From positions 1 through 64,000 of the forward strand of contig CBDUXT010000004.1 of the NCBI GenBank assembly GCA_965371245.1: DNA of 64,000 nt. Reading direction: 5' to 3'. Below, piece after piece: positions 32,655 to 41,557 of this stretch (position 1 is the stretch's first letter; the number at the start of each line of letters is the position of its first letter). The translations under genes and the position numbers were made by a program. The notes under the pieces were generated by a model. It had not been told where the DNA came from, searched no databases, and saw nothing but the letters and a program-made list of their open reading frames with translations. The DNA is from CBDUXT01 sp965371245. Lineage in GTDB: Bacteria; Planctomycetota; Phycisphaerae; UBA1845.

Positions 32655-35042
32655 GTGTTGATTCGTCGCTACATCCAATGGCTTCACACGCAGTGGCCGG
32701 CAGGGCATGTCGAGCGGCTGCCCCTTGTTGGTGAAAGCGGTGTGACCAACGTGCCGGGGCTCTACGTTGTCGGTGACATCACGGGTATCCCGCTACTGAA
32801 GTTTTCGGCCGACACCGGGGCGCGGGCCGTTCAACACTTGGCGGCCGACCTTGGGTTCCAGAAGCGCGACCAAGGCGCCAACCATGACGGCAAGCCCGTC
32901 CTCGACGTCGCCATCGTCGGCGCCGGCGTTTCGGGCATGGCCGCGGCGCTGGAGGCGAAAAAGAAGGGCCTCTCGTTCGCCCTGATCGAAGCCACCGAAG
33001 CGTTTTCCACCGTCGTCAACTTCCCCAAGGGAAAACCGATCTACACCTACCCAACGGACATGACCCCGGCCGGCGAGCTTCAGTTCTCGCAAGCCGCGAG
33101 CGTCAAGGAGTCATTGGTCGCGGAGCTACACGCTCAGACGCTGGAAAAGGGCATACGTCCGATCATCGCCCGCGCCGAGCGCATCGTTCGTCGGGGGAGA
33201 CTGTTCGAGATCGTCGTTCCCCAGGGCGACAACATCCATGCGCATCGGGTCGTCGTGGGCATCGGCCGGTCGGGTAACTTCCGAAAGCTGGGCGTGCCGG
33301 GCGAGGGCAAAGGGAAGGTTTACAACCGGCTGCACGATCCCAAGGATTTCTGCGAGCAGGACGTCCTGATCGTCGGCGGCGGCGACAGTGCCCTCGAGAC
33401 GGCCATCGCGGTCGCCTCGTGCGGCGCGCGGGTTACCGTCTCCTATCGCAAGCCCGAGTTCAGCCGACCGAAGCCGGAGAACGTCGAGAAGCTAAAGACC
33501 CTTGCGGCCGATCCGACGGCGGACGTCTCGGTCGAGGAGCCGGTGTCAGAGCGTGTCACCACGTCGGCCGGCGCGTTCATGCACGAGCATCGCAGGCCCG
33601 GATCCATCCGGCTGTTGATGGCCAGCAAGCTGAAGGACATCCGTGACGACGAGGTTGTCATCACCCGCGCCGACGGCGAGGATGAGACGATCCCCAACGA
33701 CTCTGTTTTCTCAATGATCGGCCGCGAAGCGCCGCTGGACTTCTTCCGCCGAAGCGGCGTACGCATCCGCGGGGAGTGGCGCGCGTCCACGTGGGTCGGT
33801 TTCGTCGCGTTCCTTTCGTTTTGCTTTTGGATGTATCACTCGAAGACGGGAAAGCCGATCCCCCTGGTCGGGCCTCTGCCAACCTGGCTGAGCCCCAACC
33901 CGGCCGCGCTCTGGTCGTGGCTTGGCTCATCGAGCGGTTGGATGGCTTCGCGGATCGAGGCTCCATCGACGCTCATCGGCACGCTGAAAATCTCGGCCTC
34001 CGACCCGTCGTTCTACTACACGTTCGTCTACTCCCTTGCCGTGGTCATCTTCGGCATCCGTCGCATCCGCAGGCGGAAGACGCCCTATGTCACGGCGCAG
34101 ACACTGACGCTGATGGCGATCCAGTGCGTGCCGTTGTTTATCCTGCCCGAAATCCTGCTTCCGTTTCTCGGCAACGGCGGCTTCTTCGATGACGGGCTGC
34201 CCAAGACGTTCGCGGACTGGTTCTTCCCGGTTGTCGGCTATGGCCATGGGCGGGAGTATTGGCGGGCGTACGGCTTCATCCTCGCCTGGCCGCTGATGGC
34301 TTGGAACTTCTTTACGTCTGAGCCACTCTGGGCCTGGCTGATTCTCGGCTCGATCCAAACGCTCGTGATCATCCCGACGCTCATCTACTTTTTGGGCAAA
34401 GGGGCCTACTGCGGGTGGATTTGCCCATGTGGTGCGCTGGCCGAAACGATGGGCGACACCCATCGACACAAGATGCCCCACGGTCCCAAGTGGAATCGTC
34501 TCAACGTCGTCGGCCAAGTCGTCCTGGTGTGGTCCGTGCTCCTAATGATGGTGCGCCTTCTCGGTTGGGCATGGCCCGACTCCATCTTCGACGAGTTCTA
34601 TCAGGCCGCCGCGCTCAAGCTCCCGTTCGTCAACTACAAGTGGCTGGTGGACATCATGCTGGCGGGCGTGATCGGTTACGGGTTCTACTTCTGGTTCAGC
34701 GGGCGGGTGTGGTGCCGTTTCGCGTGCCCACTGGCCGCGCTCATGCACGTTTACGCCAGGTTTTCGCGCTTCCGTATCCTTGCCGACAAGAAGAAATGCA
34801 TCTCGTGTAACATCTGCACCTCCGTCTGCCATCAAGGCATAGACATCATGAACTTCGCCAACAAGGGTCTACCGATGGAAGACCCGGAGTGCGTGCGTTG
34901 CTCGGCCTGTGTTCAGAGCTGCCCGACAGGCGTTCTGACCTTCGGCCAGATCGATCGAAAAACCGGCAGGGTTCTGAGTACCGATCGGTTGCCGGCATCC
35001 CGTGTTCAAATGGTCGAGCTGACCGTGCAACGCCAAGCGTAG
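32655..35042 (+). CDS. Flavoprotein fused to polyferredoxin membrane domain
   Basis: About 795 residues. The N-terminus (PGLYVVGDITGIPLLKFSAD) resembles the usual C-terminal FAD motif of thioredoxin-reductase-like proteins. An FAD Rossmann (DVAIVGAGVSGMAAALEAKK, about 80-110) and an NAD(P) Rossmann (DVLIVGGGDSALETAIAVA, about 235-260) follow. From about 375 there are several membrane helices with a NapH/RdxA-like CGWICPCG and CRFACPLAA, then two ferredoxin clusters (CISCNICTSVCHQG and CVRCSACVQSCPTG). It likely passes electrons between NAD(P)H, FAD and FeS centres at the membrane; partner unknown. GTG 32655 is 5 nt after GGGGAGG; GTG 32649 is an alternative. Confidence 0.85.
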   Translation: MLIRRYIQWLHTQWPAGHVERLPLVGESGVTNVPGLYVVGDITGIPLLKFSADTGARAVQHLAADLGFQKRDQGANHDGKPVLDVAIVGAGVSGMAAALEAKKKGLSFALIEATEAFSTVVNFPKGKPIYTYPTDMTPAGELQFSQAASVKESLVAELHAQTLEKGIRPIIARAERIVRRGRLFEIVVPQGDNIHAHRVVVGIGRSGNFRKLGVPGEGKGKVYNRLHDPKDFCEQDVLIVGGGDSALETAIAVASCGARVTVSYRKPEFSRPKPENVEKLKTLAADPTADVSVEEPVSERVTTSAGAFMHEHRRPGSIRLLMASKLKDIRDDEVVITRADGEDETIPNDSVFSMIGREAPLDFFRRSGVRIRGEWRASTWVGFVAFLSFCFWMYHSKTGKPIPLVGPLPTWLSPNPAALWSWLGSSSGWMASRIEAPSTLIGTLKISASDPSFYYTFVYSLAVVIFGIRRIRRRKTPYVTAQTLTLMAIQCVPLFILPEILLPFLGNGGFFDDGLPKTFADWFFPVVGYGHGREYWRAYGFILAWPLMAWNFFTSEPLWAWLILGSIQTLVIIPTLIYFLGKGAYCGWICPCGALAETMGDTHRHKMPHGPKWNRLNVVGQVVLVWSVLLMMVRLLGWAWPDSIFDEFYQAAALKLPFVNYKWLVDIMLAGVIGYGFYFWFSGRVWCRFACPLAALMHVYARFSRFRILADKKKCISCNICTSVCHQGIDIMNFANKGLPMEDPECVRCSACVQSCPTGVLTFGQIDRKTGRVLSTDRLPASRVQMVELTVQRQA

Positions 35043-35146
35043 GATCCACCCACCGGCTTGCCAACGCCCCGTCGGTTCTGGCAATGTGGGCATGCTCGAT
35101 GTAGAATCCCCTCCGGCACGTTTTTTGAGCCGAATGGGAGCCCGAA

Positions 35147-35653
35147 ATGTCCAAGTATCGTGTGGCCATCGTCTTCGGCTCCGATTCCGATTGGCCGGTG
35201 ATGGAAGCGTGCGTCGCTCAGCTTCGCGCGCTCGGTGAGGAACCGCGCGTCGAGGTGATGAGCGCACACCGCAACCCGGACACCGTCCAGGCATTCGCCA
35301 AAGGCGCCGAAACCAACGGTCTCGAGGTCATCATCGCCGCCGCCGGGATGTCCAACGCCCTTGCCGGCGCGGTAGCCGCCCATACGTGCCTGCCGGTGAT
35401 CGGTGTGCCGCTGGCCAGTGGGTCGATGCAGGGCATGGACGCGCTGCTTTCCACGGTGCAGATGCCGCCCGGCATTCCCGTCGCGTGCGTGAGTGTCGGC
35501 GACGCCGGCGCGAAGAACGCGGCGCTGTTGGCCGTGCAAATCATCGCGCGTCACGACGAGAAACTCGCCGCCGCCTACCGCAAGTTCAAGACCGAGCAGG
35601 CCGAGAAGGTCCGCGCCAAGAACCGCGCCCTTCAAGACAAGCTTGGCCAATGA
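35147..35653 (+). CDS. purE: N5-CAIR mutase / AIR carboxylase (PurE)
   Basis: 168 residues, PurE fold: FGSDSDWPVM (phosphate loop), VMSAHRNPD, then IIAAAGMSNALAGAVAA and LLSTVQMPPGIPVACVSVG. It acts in purine synthesis. Length and the LLSTVQMPPGIPV segment fit class I (N5-CAIR mutase), whereas the loop SNALAG is more like class II (AIR carboxylase) sequences I recall; see findings. No purK in the window. It overlaps mtnA by 4 bp (ATGA), so the two are co-translated. Confidence 0.85.
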   Translation: MSKYRVAIVFGSDSDWPVMEACVAQLRALGEEPRVEVMSAHRNPDTVQAFAKGAETNGLEVIIAAAGMSNALAGAVAAHTCLPVIGVPLASGSMQGMDALLSTVQMPPGIPVACVSVGDAGAKNAALLAVQIIARHDEKLAAAYRKFKTEQAEKVRAKNRALQDKLGQ

Positions 35654-36714
35654 GCCGCCAGACTCCGCCCAAGAGCATCGAATGGATCGGCGATCTCGAC
35701 GGTCATGTTCGCATGATTGATCAGACGTTGTTGCCGGCTCAGCTTGCCTTCATCGATTGCCGCGACGAGAAAACGATGTGGGATGCGATCAAGCGTCTCA
35801 GCGTGCGCGGCGCGCCGGCCATCGGAATCGCGGCAGCCATGGGCGCGGTTCTTGGCGTGCGGGAGTATGGCGGCTCCGATCGCATCGGCTTTCTAGAGCA
35901 TCTGGGGAACGTCTGCGACGACCTGGCCACCGCGCGCCCGACGGCCGTCAACCTGTTCTGGGCGCTTGACCGGATGCGGGCATGTGCAAGAGCCCAAGGG
36001 GACGCCGATGTCGCCGGAATGAAACTCGCCTTGCTGGAAGAGGCCAAGCGCATCCGTGACGAGGATGCGGCCACATGCCGTTCCATCGGGACGCACGGGC
36101 TGGAGCTGATCCGCCCTGGTTGCGGTATCCTGACGCACTGCAACGCCGGGGCGTTGGCAACGGCCGAACTGGGTACGGCACTCGCTCCGATGTATCTCGC
36201 CCACGAGCAAGGCCTGGAATTTCGCGTGTACGCCGACGAGACTCGCCCCCTGTTGCAGGGCGCCCGGTTGACGGCATGGGAGCTGACGCAAGCCGGCATC
36301 GACGTGACCTTGCTGTGTGACGGCATGGTGGGGGCGTTGATGCGTGAGGGCCTCGTGGATCTGGTCATCACCGGTGCCGACCGGATCGCGGCCAACGGTG
36401 ACGTCGCCAACAAGATCGGGACGTATTCGGTGGCCGTTCTGGCCCGTCACCACCGGATTCCGTTCTACGTGGCCGCCCCGGGCAGCACCTTTGATCTGTC
36501 CATGTCCGACGGCGCGGGTATCCCGATCGAGCGTCGCGACCCGGACGAGGTTCGGTCGGGTTTCGGTCAGGTGACGGCCCCAGCGAGTGTTCCGTGCTTC
36601 ACGCCGGCCTTCGACGTCACCCCGTTCGACCTGGTGAGCGGGATCATTACCGAGAAGGGGCTGATTCAGCCTGTCAGCCGCGAGAGCATCGCCGAAGTTT
36701 TTTCTGCCGGCTGA
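35650..36714 (+). CDS. mtnA: S-methyl-5-thioribose-1-phosphate isomerase
   Basis: 354 residues, MtnA of the methionine-salvage pathway, related to eIF2B subunits. Visible hallmarks are SVRGAPAIGIAAAMG, GILTHCNAGALATAE (catalytic Cys), YADETRPLLQGARLTAWEL, and ITGADRIAANGDVANKIGTY (catalytic Asp). It converts methylthioribose-1-phosphate to the ribulose form. The ATG overlaps the purE stop. No other salvage gene is adjacent. Confidence 0.9.
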   Translation: MSRQTPPKSIEWIGDLDGHVRMIDQTLLPAQLAFIDCRDEKTMWDAIKRLSVRGAPAIGIAAAMGAVLGVREYGGSDRIGFLEHLGNVCDDLATARPTAVNLFWALDRMRACARAQGDADVAGMKLALLEEAKRIRDEDAATCRSIGTHGLELIRPGCGILTHCNAGALATAELGTALAPMYLAHEQGLEFRVYADETRPLLQGARLTAWELTQAGIDVTLLCDGMVGALMREGLVDLVITGADRIAANGDVANKIGTYSVAVLARHHRIPFYVAAPGSTFDLSMSDGAGIPIERRDPDEVRSGFGQVTAPASVPCFTPAFDVTPFDLVSGIITEKGLIQPVSRESIAEVFSAG

Positions 36715-36929
36715 CCGAAAACGAGACTTGCCAAGACACTATCGGATGTGGATAATAGAGCGAGTCAACTACAGGGCGGCGCGGTCAAGGACCGTGAACG
36801 CCCGTCGGCGGGTCCGGTTAGCCCCTACCGGGCTTGTAGCCGATGCCATCCAGCCCTATACTCTTCCGCTCCAAGGGCGGAACGACTTGGGTGGGGCCTA
36901 GGAGTTTGTTGAAGAACGGCTGAACTCGG

Positions 36930-36990
36930 TGTGGCGCCGGCTTCCAGCCGGTGCGAACACGGGCTGGAAGCCCGTGCCACACCTGTTCGA
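36930..36990. repeat. GTGTGGCGCCGGCTTCC.. dispersed cassette
   Basis: Begins GTGTGGCGCCGGCTTCCAGC and ends GTGCCACACCTG, with GGGCTGGAAGCCC inside; same family as the cassette at 12931. The 330-bp gap 36715-37043 otherwise shows no gene. Confidence 0.6.
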
Positions 36991-37043
36991 CGGGTTCCTA
37001 GCACCGTCCGTAACGACTGTTCTACTTGCAATGGGAGTCTCCG

Positions 37044-37310
37044 ATGCGCCGTATCTTGCGTCGATTGGGCATTGTGGCCGGTTGTTCCGCCGTGGGCGGG
37101 GTGCTTCTCGCTGGACCGGGGACGGGCTGTTTGCCGGTCGTTGGGGAGATAGTGGGGGACTCAATCGATTTCTGTTTTATTTTTGACTGTCAGAACGGTA
37201 TTCTGGGAGGCGTGGTCAATCCGTGTACGGATCCGGTGATTCCCGTCCAAGCAGGCCGCGAAATTGTCACGACTCCTGCCATCGGGCCACTCTTTGTGGA
37301 TTGCCCGTAG
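37044..37310 (+). CDS. Small secreted Cys-containing protein (first of a pair)
   Basis: 88 residues with a basic start (RRILRRLGI), hydrophobic core and a lipobox-like LAGPGTGC, so perhaps a lipoprotein. The mature part is short with a few Cys (DSIDFCFIFDCQNGILGG, VNPCTDPV, FVDCP at the end). The ATG follows GGGAG. It resembles the next gene in size and layout, suggesting a tandem duplication. Function unknown. Confidence 0.6.
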   Translation: MRRILRRLGIVAGCSAVGGVLLAGPGTGCLPVVGEIVGDSIDFCFIFDCQNGILGGVVNPCTDPVIPVQAGREIVTTPAIGPLFVDCP

Positions 37311-37401
37311 TGAGCTCGATTCGATCACTCACCGACTTTGTAGTGGGTCGCAACCGCCCGACGGTTGTGGCGTGTTGCTTGTTGAAATGAAGGATCCTGG
37401 T

Positions 37402-37710
37402 ATGAGCCATTCGCTGCCCGTTACCGCCAAAGCTCGGAGAGGTCTTGCGATCTCAATCCTTGCTGGCGGATCGCTTCTCAGTTTTCTAAGTGACTGCGAC
37501 GACAGGCTGATCCAACTTACGCGCTTCGTCGATCCGTGCGGCACTATCCTTGCAAACTGCGCCCCCGGAGACTTCGAACTCCGAAACGCGGGGGTTGCGG
37601 ATTTCTGCATCGACCCGACCTGCACGGTACCCGGCGGGTGTGGCGCAGGCACTGTCACGAGCGGTGGCGCCTTCCAACAGCTCGGAACGCGACTCGATGT
37701 TTGCCCGTAG
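37402..37710 (+). CDS. Small secreted Cys-containing protein (second of a pair)
   Basis: 102 residues. The N-terminal signal has a hydrophobic core (GLAISILAGGSLLSFL) and a Cys soon after (SDC), so it may be lipidated. The mature part shares the short Cys-rich style of the previous product (RFVDPCGTILANC, GVADFCIDPTC, QQLGTRLDVCP), ending in the same 'xCP' tail. AAGGA lies 8 nt before the ATG at 37402. Function unknown. Confidence 0.58.
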   Translation: MSHSLPVTAKARRGLAISILAGGSLLSFLSDCDDRLIQLTRFVDPCGTILANCAPGDFELRNAGVADFCIDPTCTVPGGCGAGTVTSGGAFQQLGTRLDVCP

Positions 37711-37785
37711 CGGCACCTCGCCTCGCGCCGACCTTTTTACGAAGACATAACGGCCAACCCGGCCCCCTCCATTGTTCCAGCCCCG

Positions 37786-37814
37786 CCCGAGCGGACCCTC
37801 AGCTCGGGGGTTTT
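37786..37814 (+). terminator. Intrinsic terminator after the small secreted pair
   Basis: CCCGAGC (37786-37792) and GCTCGGG (37802-37808) form a hairpin with a 9-nt loop, followed by GGTTTTC. It lies 76 bp after the second small gene and fits a rho-independent terminator. Confidence 0.65.
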
Positions 37815-37922
37815 CTTGCCCGACACCGATTGATCGTAAGGTTGGGACCGCCGGTGCGCACCTCAGGCTGACACCCAGCGGAGGGCGCGCCATCGATCGC
37901 GCCGCACGGAACGCCGGATGTG

Positions 37923-38097
37923 TGACAGTTTAGGCTGGTCGTGCAAAGCCATCTTGACGGCGGCACGCCGGATCAGAGCCGTGGGCGCAAGCCCACGGAC
38001 ACGATGCGAACAAGCACAGCGCCTCTGCGATACCAGACCGGTCACAGGGCTTGCGCCCTGTGCTCTGAAAAGTGCCCGCTGATTCGGTCATGCACCC
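37923..38097. repeat. Dispersed ~175-bp repeat, copy C
   Basis: Full-length copy matching copy A over its whole length, starting at TGACAGTT and ending TGCACCC. It carries both perfect hairpins (second loop TTGC). It lies directly upstream of the helicase gene. Confidence 0.85.
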
Positions 38098-38160
38098 CAG
38101 AACGCCTGGGCGCCGACGCAGCAGACGACATTTGCTCGACCGTCGGTTATCGTGGTGCGG

Positions 38161-40335
38161 ATGGATCGCGGAGAGGTCTGCAGCCGGTTTCTCGACACCG
38201 TCTCCTATGAGCTGTACCCGTTCCAGGAAGAGGCGCTGCTTACCTGGTTCGAGTCCGACGGCGGGTTGCTCGTCACCGCGCCGACCGGCATGGGCAAGAC
38301 GCTCATTGCCGAAGCGGCCATCTTTGAGGCCCTATCCACCGGGCAACGCCTCTACTACACCACGCCGCTGATCGCCCTGACCGACCAGAAGTTCCGCGAG
38401 TTCCAGGGCCAGGCCGAGAAATGGGGCTTTTCGCGCGACCGGATCGGCTTGGTCACCGGCAATCGGCGGGTCAACCCCGACGCACCCGTTCGCATCGTCG
38501 TCGCGGAAATCCTGCTCAACCACCTGATCGGCGAGGAGGAGCGACTCGACGACGTCTGTGGCGTCGTGATGGACGAGTTTCACTACTTCAACGACTGGGA
38601 CCGCGGCGTCGTTTGGGAACTGTCCCTTTCGCTGCTGCCGCTACACATTCGGCTGATGCTCTTGTCGGCCACCGTGGGAAACCCGGTCGAGTGCCTCGGG
38701 TGGATTCGCAAGGAACATGGCCGGGCACTGCAACTCGTGCGAACCGACGAGCGCCGCGTTCCGTTGGAGTTCATCTGGGTTGATGCCAGGCTTCTGACAG
38801 AGCACCTGGGCGACATGGTTGCCGCGGAAGACGCCGACAACCGAACGCCGGCGCTGGTGTTTTGCTTCAACCGCGACGAGTGTTGGGACGTGGCCGAGCG
38901 ACTCAAAGGCCTCAAGCTCATCGATCCGGCGGCACGGGCCGCGATCGAGTCACACCTGGACAATGCCGGCTTTTCCAGCGCGGCCGGTCACAAGCTGCGA
39001 CAGATGCTCATCCGGGGCGTGGCCGTCCATCACGCGGGAATCCTTCCTCGGTACAAACAACTGGTCGAAGAGCTTTTTCTCAGAAAGCTCATTCCCTTTG
39101 TCATCTGTACGGAGACGTTGGCCGCGGGCATCAACCTTCCGGCGCGGTCGGTGGTGCTGACTACGCTGATGAAGGGCAAACGCGGCGAGAAGAAGCTGGT
39201 GGCACCGGCGAACGCGCACCAGATGTTCGGCCGGGCCGGTCGCCCTCAGTTTGATACGAATGGGTACGTGTACGTCTTGGCCCACGACGACGACCTCAAG
39301 ATCGCCCGGTGGCGCAAGAAATATGAGCAGATCGATCCCAAGTCGAAGGATCCGAACCTACTTCGTGCCCGCAAGCAGCTCGAGCGCAAACGGCCGACCC
39401 GCCGCAAGACGGAGCAGTATTGGACGGAGGGTCAGTTTCGTAAGCTGATCGAAGCGAAGCCGGCCAACCTGGCCAGCCGGTCCATGATTCCCTACTCGGT
39501 GTTGATCTACCTGCTGACCTCGACGGGCGCGCTCGCGGAGGTTCGAGCGCTCTTGTCCAAACGTTTCAACACGCCGGACCGCCTCGAAGGGTTTCAAAAG
39601 CAGCTCGATCACATGATCGAAAACCTATCCGGCTTCGGCTATCTGACTCGCACGGACGGTGACGATGGCGTGACGCTGTCCGGCAACATCCAGGAGCTTC
39701 TCAACTTTCGCAGCATCGATCCGCTGTTCGGCGCGTTCCTCGCGAGGACGCTGTCGGGGGTGAGCCTCGACGAAAAACTCCACGTGCTGGAGTCGGCGTT
39801 GCAGTTGCCGCCGGCGATCGAGCGGAAGATTCGGGCCGAAGAAAAGGAGCCCGGGTCCTTCCAATTGGAGGTCGTCGAACCGGAACTGCTGAAGCGCGGG
39901 TTGATCATTGCGAAACCCGACGGCGGCATCCGACTGGTCGTGGACGACGCACCGATCGACTACTTGATGGATGACGAAGAGCCGCCGCCGCCGAGCCTGC
40001 CGCAGCTGATCACGCTGTGGTTCGAGGCCCAGTTGCGAAGCCCCGATCCCGTGTTCGTGCAGCCCAAGAGCGTGGCCGGCGGGATTCTTCAGCACGCGGG
40101 CGACTTCGCCAAGTTCGTTCGCGCTCGCGACCTGGTCAAAAACGAAGGGCTCGTGCTGCGCCACCTGTTGCGGCTGACCATCTTGACCGGCGAGTTTCTG
40201 ACCCAAAGCGATGGCGACCCGGACTACAAACAGATCGGCGAGCTGGCGACAAAGATGTGTCACCAGGTGGACCCGAGCTACACCGACCGATTCCTGGCGA
40301 GCGAGGAAGAGGCCAAGAAGCTGGGGCCGATGTGA
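38161..40335 (+). CDS. Ski2-like DEAD/DEAH-box helicase
   Basis: About 724 residues. Superfamily 2 motifs in order: Q-like LYPFQEEALL, motif I APTGMGKTLIAEA, motif Ia TTPLIALTDQK, motif II VVMDEFHYF (DEFH), motif III LLSATVGN, then VAVHHAGILPRYK, ETLAAGINLPAR and motif VI HQMFGRAGRPQ. These fit the Ski2/Mtr4/Hel308-like group. The C-terminal ~300 residues hold a helical region without a recognised domain. It probably unwinds RNA or DNA with ATP; substrate unknown. A start at 38155 or 38152 is also possible. It lies just after repeat copy C. Confidence 0.85.
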   Translation: MDRGEVCSRFLDTVSYELYPFQEEALLTWFESDGGLLVTAPTGMGKTLIAEAAIFEALSTGQRLYYTTPLIALTDQKFREFQGQAEKWGFSRDRIGLVTGNRRVNPDAPVRIVVAEILLNHLIGEEERLDDVCGVVMDEFHYFNDWDRGVVWELSLSLLPLHIRLMLLSATVGNPVECLGWIRKEHGRALQLVRTDERRVPLEFIWVDARLLTEHLGDMVAAEDADNRTPALVFCFNRDECWDVAERLKGLKLIDPAARAAIESHLDNAGFSSAAGHKLRQMLIRGVAVHHAGILPRYKQLVEELFLRKLIPFVICTETLAAGINLPARSVVLTTLMKGKRGEKKLVAPANAHQMFGRAGRPQFDTNGYVYVLAHDDDLKIARWRKKYEQIDPKSKDPNLLRARKQLERKRPTRRKTEQYWTEGQFRKLIEAKPANLASRSMIPYSVLIYLLTSTGALAEVRALLSKRFNTPDRLEGFQKQLDHMIENLSGFGYLTRTDGDDGVTLSGNIQELLNFRSIDPLFGAFLARTLSGVSLDEKLHVLESALQLPPAIERKIRAEEKEPGSFQLEVVEPELLKRGLIIAKPDGGIRLVVDDAPIDYLMDDEEPPPPSLPQLITLWFEAQLRSPDPVFVQPKSVAGGILQHAGDFAKFVRARDLVKNEGLVLRHLLRLTILTGEFLTQSDGDPDYKQIGELATKMCHQVDPSYTDRFLASEEEAKKLGPM

Positions 40336-40399
40336 CACAAACGGTCGAGGGCGGTCGCGACGTGGAGACGGCTATGTTCACGGCTGGGTCTTCAGGAAG

Positions 40400-40957
40400 A
40401 TGACTTTCGTAGATCTAAAGAAGTGTCCGAACTGCACCTACCCGAAAGAGGGCCTACCTGAACCCATTACGTGCCCTGAATGCGGTTGCGTGTATGAGGC
40501 GGATGCACAGGTGCTCGCGATTTCCCCATGCCCCGATCTCTTCCGTTCGGGAGTGGTACTCCGCGTCCTCATGGGAAGCTCGGTTCTCGGGGCTACGATG
40601 GCGTTAAGCGTTCGCAGCTACACCCTGTTTCTTCTTCCACTTGTTTGCCTTCTTGTATGTCTGTGGCTTTCGATCCGTAGCTTTACGAGCAACATGCGTA
40701 GCCGATTCGTCGTATTGTTCAGCAGCGGGTTCACCGTCGTCGGGCGCCGCCCTGCACCGGAAACGTTCCGTTGGGGAACCGTTGGTCGCATCGAACAAAA
40801 CGGGAATAGCCCGTCGGTGCACGTGTACGGACCAAGCGGCGGGGAGCTCACCATGCTTCGGCGGCCGTATCTTGGCAGCCTGTCGCATGCCCTGGCGTTC
40901 ACGTCAGCCGCCAAGCGGTGGCACGCCAGGTACAAACGGAAGTCGGGGGCTTCGTAG
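40400..40957 (+). CDS. Zinc-ribbon membrane protein, unknown function
   Basis: 185 residues. Two Cys pairs (KKCPNCTYP and ITCPECGCVYEA) form an N-terminal zinc ribbon, then two membrane segments (about 50-100), then a beta-rich cytoplasmic domain (FVVLFSSGFTVVGRRPAP, GTVGRIEQNGNSPSVHV) that may be PH-like. AGGAAG touches the ATG directly, poor spacing, so the start is uncertain. No recognised family; it follows the helicase by 64 bp and may share its transcript. Confidence 0.65.
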   Translation: MTFVDLKKCPNCTYPKEGLPEPITCPECGCVYEADAQVLAISPCPDLFRSGVVLRVLMGSSVLGATMALSVRSYTLFLLPLVCLLVCLWLSIRSFTSNMRSRFVVLFSSGFTVVGRRPAPETFRWGTVGRIEQNGNSPSVHVYGPSGGELTMLRRPYLGSLSHALAFTSAAKRWHARYKRKSGAS

Positions 40958-41023
40958 CGTCGCCGCGCAAGCGAGCGGGATGGGTGTCCGCCTCAAGGTT
41001 CTCGCGGTGTGCGGGTCGAAAGT

Positions 41024-41050
41024 CCGCGCGGGCTAAAAGCCCGCGGCTCG
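41024..41050. repeat. Palindromic CGCGGGCTAAAAGCCCGCGG cassette
   Basis: A further GGGC..GCCC palindrome with GGCTCGG following, lying between two convergent genes. Confidence 0.5.
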
Positions 41051-41065
41051 GTATGCGAGGCGGGG

Positions 41066-41557
41066 CTACTCGTCGTCCAACTCAGGTGTGATGGCCGTCT
41101 GGTCCGCGCTGGAGGCCAGCGCCTCGAGCGCGGCGATGGGGTCGATCTCGTCGTCTGAGCTCGCCACGTGGTTGGATGTGCCGACACGCACGCCGCGTAT
41201 GCCTCCGTCGGTCACCGTCGCGGACACCTTGGTTCGCACCTCGACGAGCTGTTCGTCGCTCGGCTCGCCGTCGATTTGGACCGTGAAGACCACCGGTCCG
41301 ACCATGATCTGGTCGCCTGGCTCGAGCTCCTCCTCTTTCACGCGCTGGTTGTTCAGGAAGGTTCCGTTGGCGCCGGCCAGGTCTCTGACGAGCACGTCGT
41401 GATCGCTCAGGACAACCTCGGCGTGGTGGCGCGAGACGACGGCCAGCGGAATTCGGATCTCGCAGTCGTTTTTCCGGCCGATCGTCGTGGCCCCCGGCTT
41501 CAGCGGAAAGACCCGCCTCGATCCGTCCTCACGAAAGATGACGAGATTCACGTTCAT
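41066..41557 (-). CDS. FHA-domain protein
   Basis: 163 residues. The forkhead-associated domain covers residues 1-100: VFPLKPGATTIGRKNDCEIR, then VVSRHHAEVVLSDHDVLVRD and the Asn-rich loop LAGANGTFLNNQRV, all conserved phosphothreonine-binding elements. The C-terminal tail is acidic (SSDDEIDPIAALEALA). It probably reads phosphothreonine signals from Ser/Thr kinases; none is adjacent. The ATG at 41557 gives the normal FHA N-terminus; the longer frame upstream is low complexity. Confidence 0.86.
   Translation of the reverse strand: MNVNLVIFREDGSRRVFPLKPGATTIGRKNDCEIRIPLAVVSRHHAEVVLSDHDVLVRDLAGANGTFLNNQRVKEEELEPGDQIMVGPVVFTVQIDGEPSDEQLVEVRTKVSATVTDGGIRGVRVGTSNHVASSDDEIDPIAALEALASSADQTAITPELDDE

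Noticed and set aside
11613..38097. CRISPR array or integron-type attC sites to explain the repeats
   Set aside because: Copies are about 13 kb apart, not in an array, no cas or integrase gene is present, and arms do not show the attC R/L-box layout.
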